From an uncultured Oxalobacter sp. (GTDB lineage: Bacteria > Pseudomonadota > Gammaproteobacteria > Burkholderiales > Burkholderiaceae_D), in contig CAJKQK010000002.1 of NCBI GenBank assembly GCA_905202055.1, positions 1-64,000 of the forward strand: a DNA stretch of 64,000 nucleotides, given 5' to 3'. The notes under the pieces were generated by a model. That model was not told the origin of the DNA and ran no database searches. It saw only the letters and a program-made list of their open reading frames with translations. How positions within the stretch are numbered: position 1 is the first letter of the stretch; the number at the start of each line of letters is the position of its first letter. The translations under genes and the position numbers were made by a program. Shown here in pieces: positions 60,315 through 64,000 of the stretch.

Positions 60315-61373
60315 ATGACCCATCATGTTGAAACCCTCCGCTGGAATGGCAACGCGATCGAAATGATCGATCAGCGAATCCTGCCTCATCGTATTGAATA
60401 CGTCGCGTGCGATTCGGCCCGAAGCGTTGCCGACGCCATTCGCGACATGGTTGTGAGAGGCGCCCCCGCCATTGGCGTCGCAGCAGCCTATGGGGTTGCG
60501 CTGGAAGCAATCCTCCGTAAAAACGAGGCACCAGACGTTTTTTCTTCCTCTCTCGAAGAAGGTTTCAGGGCTCTGGCGGCCAGCAGACCGACTGCCGTCA
60601 ATCTCTTCTGGGCTTTGGACAGGATGAGAAAACTCTGGGAAACCCATCAAAACACAAGCCAGCCGGAACTGGCTGATATTTTCCTCAAGACTGCGCATGA
60701 CATTCTTGAAGAAGATATCCGGATCAACCGGGCGATGGGCGAATACGGCGCGTCTCTCTTGCCGGATGGTTCACGTGTCCTGACGCACTGCAATGCCGGG
60801 GCGCTCGCAACGGCAGGCCACGGCACAGCCCTCGGGGTTTTTCGTTCCGCCGTGGAAGCAGGCAAGCGCATCGCCGTTTTCGCCGATGAAACCCGCCCCT
60901 TCCTGCAGGGAGCACGCCTGACTGCCTGGGAAATGGTTCAGGAAAACATACCGGTTACGCTTATCACAGACAATATGTCCGGCCATCTGATGAGCCAGGG
61001 CGAAATCGATGCCGTCGTCGTCGGAACCGACAGGGTGGCCGCCAATGGTGACGTCGCCAATAAAATCGGCACCTATATGGTCGCCGTACTGGCAAAACGG
61101 CACAACATTCCTTTTTACGTCGCCTGTCCGCTCTCCACAATCGATCTGTCTCTGGCAACCGGCGATGAAATCCCCATTGAAGAACGTCATATCGATGAAG
61201 TGAAAGGTTTCAGGGATTGTCACTGGGCGCCAGTTGGCGTGTCGATCCGCAATCCTGCATTCGACGTCACACCGGCAGAACTGGTCACCGCCCTGATCAC
61301 CGAAATGGGAATCGTCGACAACGCCACACTGACAGCGGGAAAGCTGGCCGAATTCGTTGAAAAGAATCAATGA
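60315..61373 (+). CDS. mtnA: S-methyl-5-thioribose-1-phosphate isomerase
   Basis: Isomerises 5-methylthioribose 1-phosphate to the ribulose form. 352 residues from ATG 60315. The eIF2B-like fold carries VVRGAPAIG (47-54), the catalytic Cys159 in THCNAGALAT and Asp239 in VGTDRVAANGD. It consumes the product of MtnP and supplies the substrate of the class II aldolase. The stop abuts the murB stop with no base between. Confidence 0.95.
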   Translation: MTHHVETLRWNGNAIEMIDQRILPHRIEYVACDSARSVADAIRDMVVRGAPAIGVAAAYGVALEAILRKNEAPDVFSSSLEEGFRALAASRPTAVNLFWALDRMRKLWETHQNTSQPELADIFLKTAHDILEEDIRINRAMGEYGASLLPDGSRVLTHCNAGALATAGHGTALGVFRSAVEAGKRIAVFADETRPFLQGARLTAWEMVQENIPVTLITDNMSGHLMSQGEIDAVVVGTDRVAANGDVANKIGTYMVAVLAKRHNIPFYVACPLSTIDLSLATGDEIPIEERHIDEVKGFRDCHWAPVGVSIRNPAFDVTPAELVTALITEMGIVDNATLTAGKLAEFVEKNQ

Positions 61374-62402
61374 TCAGACGAAAACCGGTTCCGGTTCCAG
61401 CCTGATCCCGAATTTGTCGAAAACGTCTTTTTTTATCGCTTCGGAGAGTTCAGCGATTTCCTTGCCGGAGGCATTCCCCCGATTGACCAGCACAAGCGCC
61501 TGCGTTTCGCAAACCCCTGCATTGCCATAGTGTTTGCCCTTCCAGCCGCACTGGTCAATCAGCCAGCCTGCGGCAAGCCTGAATGTACCATCGTGCTGCT
61601 CATAGGCCGGTATGGCAGGATGGTCTTCTTTCAGTTCCCGCAATTTTTTCTCATGAACGGTCGGATTTTTGAAAAAACTGCCTGCGTTACCGGTAACGGC
61701 CGGATCAGGCAACTTGCGTTGCCGGATATCGATAATCACCTGACTGATTTCAGCTGCTGTGGGATTGGTCATTTTCCGGACAGCCAGTTCCTTTTCCACC
61801 TCGGCATATGCCACATTAGGCTTCCATGCTTTCGGCAACGCAAAACAGACATCGAGAATGACGAAACGGTCTTTGAAATACGTCTTGAAAATACTGTGCC
61901 GATAGGCGAACTGACAATCCGGCTTGCCGAGTTCGATAACTTTTCCATCCCTGAAATCGAACGCTGTCAGGGAATGAAAGCAGTCCTTCAATTCGGCACC
62001 GTAGGCACCGATATTCTGAACAGGCGCTGCCCCGACTGTTCCAGGAATCCATGACAGATTTTCCAGGCCACCATACCCCTGTTCCAGCGTCCAGCTCACG
62101 AGGTCATGCCATTTTTCACCAGCTTTTGCCCGGACATACACTGCATCGGCATCTTCACGCTCGACACGGATGCCTTTCATTGCCATGCGCAGGACAAGTC
62201 CTGAGAAATGATCCGTCAAAAGAAGATTGCTCCCCCCACCGATCACCAGCCTTGACTGCGCCATCAGTTCCATATTGTTGAAAACCTGAAACAGATCGTC
62301 GACCGATGTCACTTCCAGATAAGTCGATGCTTTTGCATCGATACCGAAAGTATTGAAAGGACGAAGCGAAATATCGTGCTGCAGGGAAAACGTGGATTTC
62401 AT
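61374..62402 (-). CDS. murB: UDP-N-acetylenolpyruvoylglucosamine reductase
   Basis: FAD/NADPH enzyme completing UDP-MurNAc. 342 residues, the type I form of E. coli. FAD-binding VIGGGSNLLL and PGTVGAAPVQNIGAYG, catalytic Ser in GNAGSFFKNP, and the closing Glu in EPEPVFV region. In many relatives murB sits between murC and ddl in the dcw cluster; here it is 25 kb away beside mtnA. Confidence 0.95.
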   Translation of the reverse strand: MKSTFSLQHDISLRPFNTFGIDAKASTYLEVTSVDDLFQVFNNMELMAQSRLVIGGGSNLLLTDHFSGLVLRMAMKGIRVEREDADAVYVRAKAGEKWHDLVSWTLEQGYGGLENLSWIPGTVGAAPVQNIGAYGAELKDCFHSLTAFDFRDGKVIELGKPDCQFAYRHSIFKTYFKDRFVILDVCFALPKAWKPNVAYAEVEKELAVRKMTNPTAAEISQVIIDIRQRKLPDPAVTGNAGSFFKNPTVHEKKLRELKEDHPAIPAYEQHDGTFRLAAGWLIDQCGWKGKHYGNAGVCETQALVLVNRGNASGKEIAELSEAIKKDVFDKFGIRLEPEPVFV

Positions 62403-62525
62403 GAGTTTTGTAAATGGGTCAGGGCGCTCAAGCTAGCCGTTCACAATTTTGTTCGTTACAATAGACAGTTATCATCTTAATGACTATTGACGCCTTCTGT
62501 CGAGAAAATAAACGAAAGGATCGCT

Positions 62526-63011
62526 ATGCCATCTTTTGATGTAGTTTCCGAAGCCAATATGGTTGAAGTCCGCAACGCCGTCGATCAGGCCAACAAGGAA
62601 ATCGGCACCCGTTTCGATTTCAGGGGCAGTGATGCACGTGTTGAGCAAAAAGAACATGAATTGACCGTTTTTGCCGATTCCGATTTCCAGCTGGGTCAGG
62701 TCAAGGATGTCCTGAACAATAAAATGACCAAACGCAAGGTCGATATCCGTTTCATGGACGAAGGCAAAATCGAAAAAATCAGTGGCGACAAGGTCAAACA
62801 GGTCGTTACCATCAAAAACGGCATCCAGGGCGACAGCGCCAAGAAAATCGTCAAACTGGTCAAGGACAGCAAACTGAAAGTCCAGGCCAGTATTCAGGGC
62901 GATGCCGTCAGGGTTAGCGGAGCCAAACGGGACGATCTGCAATCGACGATGGCCATGCTTCGCAAGGAAGTAACCGACCTGCCACTGGAATTCAACAATT
63001 TCCGCGATTAA
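62526..63011 (+). CDS. yajQ: YajQ family nucleotide-binding protein
   Basis: 161 residues from ATG 62526 with AAAGGA 6 nt upstream. [30 protein letters not shown] and the C-terminal [17 protein letters not shown] span the two ferredoxin-like domains of the family. Members bind nucleotides, tRNA or, in Xanthomonas and Pseudomonas, cyclic di-GMP; the role here is not determined. Divergent from murB across 123 bp. Confidence 0.93.
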   Translation: MPSFDVVSEANMVEVRNAVDQANKEIGTRFDFRGSDARVEQKEHELTVFADSDFQLGQVKDVLNNKMTKRKVDIRFMDEGKIEKISGDKVKQVVTIKNGIQGDSAKKIVKLVKDSKLKVQASIQGDAVRVSGAKRDDLQSTMAMLRKEVTDLPLEFNNFRD

Positions 63012-63043
63012 AAAAAGCCGCCTTTTGCATTCAGGCGGCTTTG
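63009..63043. terminator. Bidirectional terminator between yajQ and aroG
   Basis: GCCGCC (63017-63022) pairs with GGCGGC (63034-63039), flanked by seven A on the left and TTTGATT on the right. On the minus strand the hairpin is followed by seven T, so it is best for aroG; on the plus strand it serves yajQ more weakly. Confidence 0.85.
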
Positions 63044-63053
63044 ATTATCTTCT

Positions 63054-64000
63054 TCATTTTTTCAGTACATCCCGGCGACGTTTAACGGTTTCTGCCAATT
63101 GCCCCAGCAATTTGCTGCTGTCTTCCCAACCAATACAGGCATCCGTTACGGATTGGCCGTATACCAGTTTCTTGCCGACCTCGTGATCCTGACGACCACC
63201 GACCAGATTCGATTCGATCATCAGGCCGATGATACGGTCATCACCTTTGGCAATATTTTCACCGACTTCCAGAGAAACCGGAACCTGATTTTCGGCTTTC
63301 TTGGAGCTGTTGCCATGAGAAGCGTCGATCATGATTTTCGGGGCAAGCCCTGCCGCCTCAACCGCCTTGGCCGCTTCGTTCACACTGGCAGCATCGTAAT
63401 TCGGTTTGTAACCGCCACGTAAAATGATGTGGCAATCCTGATTGCCTTCTGTTTCGAAAATGGCCGTATGACCGCCTTTCGTGACGGAAAGGAAATGATG
63501 TGGATGCGACGCCGCCTTGATGGCGTCGATCGCGATCTTGATATTGCCGTCGGTTCCGTTCTTGAAACCGACCGGGCACGACAGGCCGGAAGACAATTCA
63601 CGGTGAACCTGTGATTCCGTCGTTCTGGCGCCGATCGCGCCCCAGCTGATCATATCGGCAACGTATTGCGGGCTGATCATATCGAGGTATTCCGTTGCGG
63701 CAGGCAGACCCAGTTTATTGACGTCACGAAGCAACTCACGGGCAATGTGAAGACCTTCGTTGATACGATAGCTGTGGTCCATGAATGGATCGTTGATCAA
63801 TCCTTTCCATCCGATTGTCGTACGAGGTTTTTCGAAGTACACGCGCATGACGACAACCAGTTCATCACCGTAACGTTCTTTTTCTTCAGCCAGGCGGTGA
63901 GCGTACTCCATGGCTGCTTTCGGATCATGTATGGAACAGGGTCCGATAATAACGACAAGCCGATCGTCCTGATCGTGCAAAATGCGCTGAATCGCCTTTC
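63054..64000 (-). CDS. aroG: 3-deoxy-7-phosphoheptulonate synthase, class I (5' end beyond window)
   Basis: First enzyme of the shikimate pathway, condensing phosphoenolpyruvate and erythrose 4-phosphate. The visible 315 residues include IGPCSIHDP, RVYFEKPRTTIGWKGLINDP, GARTTESQ, HPHHFLSVTKGG and DASHGNSSKK, all hallmarks of AroF/G/H. The coding frame runs off the right edge (KAIQRILHDQ is still in frame), so about 35-40 N-terminal residues are missing. These hold part of the feedback site, so sensitivity to Phe, Tyr or Trp cannot be assigned; the symbol is generic. Confidence 0.93.
   Translation of the reverse strand, partial: KAIQRILHDQDDRLVVIIGPCSIHDPKAAMEYAHRLAEEKERYGDELVVVMRVYFEKPRTTIGWKGLINDPFMDHSYRINEGLHIARELLRDVNKLGLPAATEYLDMISPQYVADMISWGAIGARTTESQVHRELSSGLSCPVGFKNGTDGNIKIAIDAIKAASHPHHFLSVTKGGHTAIFETEGNQDCHIILRGGYKPNYDAASVNEAAKAVEAAGLAPKIMIDASHGNSSKKAENQVPVSLEVGENIAKGDDRIIGLMIESNLVGGRQDHEVGKKLVYGQSVTDACIGWEDSSKLLGQLAETVKRRRDVLKK

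Overview
This window is a stretch of bacterial chromosome packed with housekeeping genes. It holds about 60 protein genes, the 6S RNA, the RNase P RNA and a TPP riboswitch. I see no rRNA, tRNA, CRISPR array, phage or insertion sequence. Several gene neighbourhoods point to a betaproteobacterium of the order Burkholderiales: cmk-rpsA-ihfB-lapA-lapB-rfaE1, secA-argJ-ATPase, rnpB next to mraZ, orn beside an M48 peptidase and rsgA, and 6S RNA downstream of zapA. By eye the G+C content is near 50%, low for the order. With the thi operon layout and the large repeat-rich autotransporter, this suggests Oxalobacteraceae, possibly Oxalobacter. The family-level guess is inference.

Layout: 1-2.1 kb, end of a biotin operon (bioD', bioB) with an overlapping glyoxylate/hydroxypyruvate reductase. 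2.1-2.9 kb, 6S RNA, zapA and a zapB-like gene (minus). 3.1-8.6 kb, cmk-rpsA-ihfB, then lapA-lapB-rfaE1 (translation, nucleoid and LPS control). 8.6-12.5 kb, uvrD and a cardiolipin synthase. 12.5-15.3 kb, AT-rich spacer and an autotransporter with eleven repeats of about 26 residues. 15.3-20.1 kb, thiamine operon thiC-thiS-thiG-thiD-thiE (minus) under a TPP riboswitch. 20.2-24.8 kb, valS, a lone 2-keto-4-pentenoate-hydratase-like gene and a DUF815 ATPase. 24.8-30.6 kb, argJ, secA, dciA, lpxC. 30.8-47.8 kb, the complete dcw division and cell-wall cluster from mraZ to ftsZ (minus), with tightly coupled genes and a four-repeat MraZ operator. 48.2-50.5 kb, rnpB, clsB and ybhP. 50.8-55.6 kb, waaA, a sensor-less histidine kinase beside orn, a Ste24-type protease and rsgA. 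55.7-58.1 kb, argF and argG. 58.2-61.4 kb, the operon mtnP-class II aldolase-apt-mtnA. 61.4-64 kb, murB, yajQ and the start-truncated aroG.

The part most worth following is the 58.2-61.4 kb operon. It has the enzymes expected for a 5'-methylthioadenosine 'DHAP shunt': phosphorylase, isomerase, a zinc aldolase with every FucA-type catalytic residue at the right spacing, and a phosphoribosyltransferase to recover the adenine. No classical methionine-salvage enzymes accompany it. Other points are the MraZ operator with exact 10-bp phasing, hairpins inside the thi operon, an operon lacking thiF/thiO/thiH, five convergent gene pairs whose stops nearly touch, and a histidine kinase with no sensor or partner regulator. 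I did not find a clearly new defence or mobile system.
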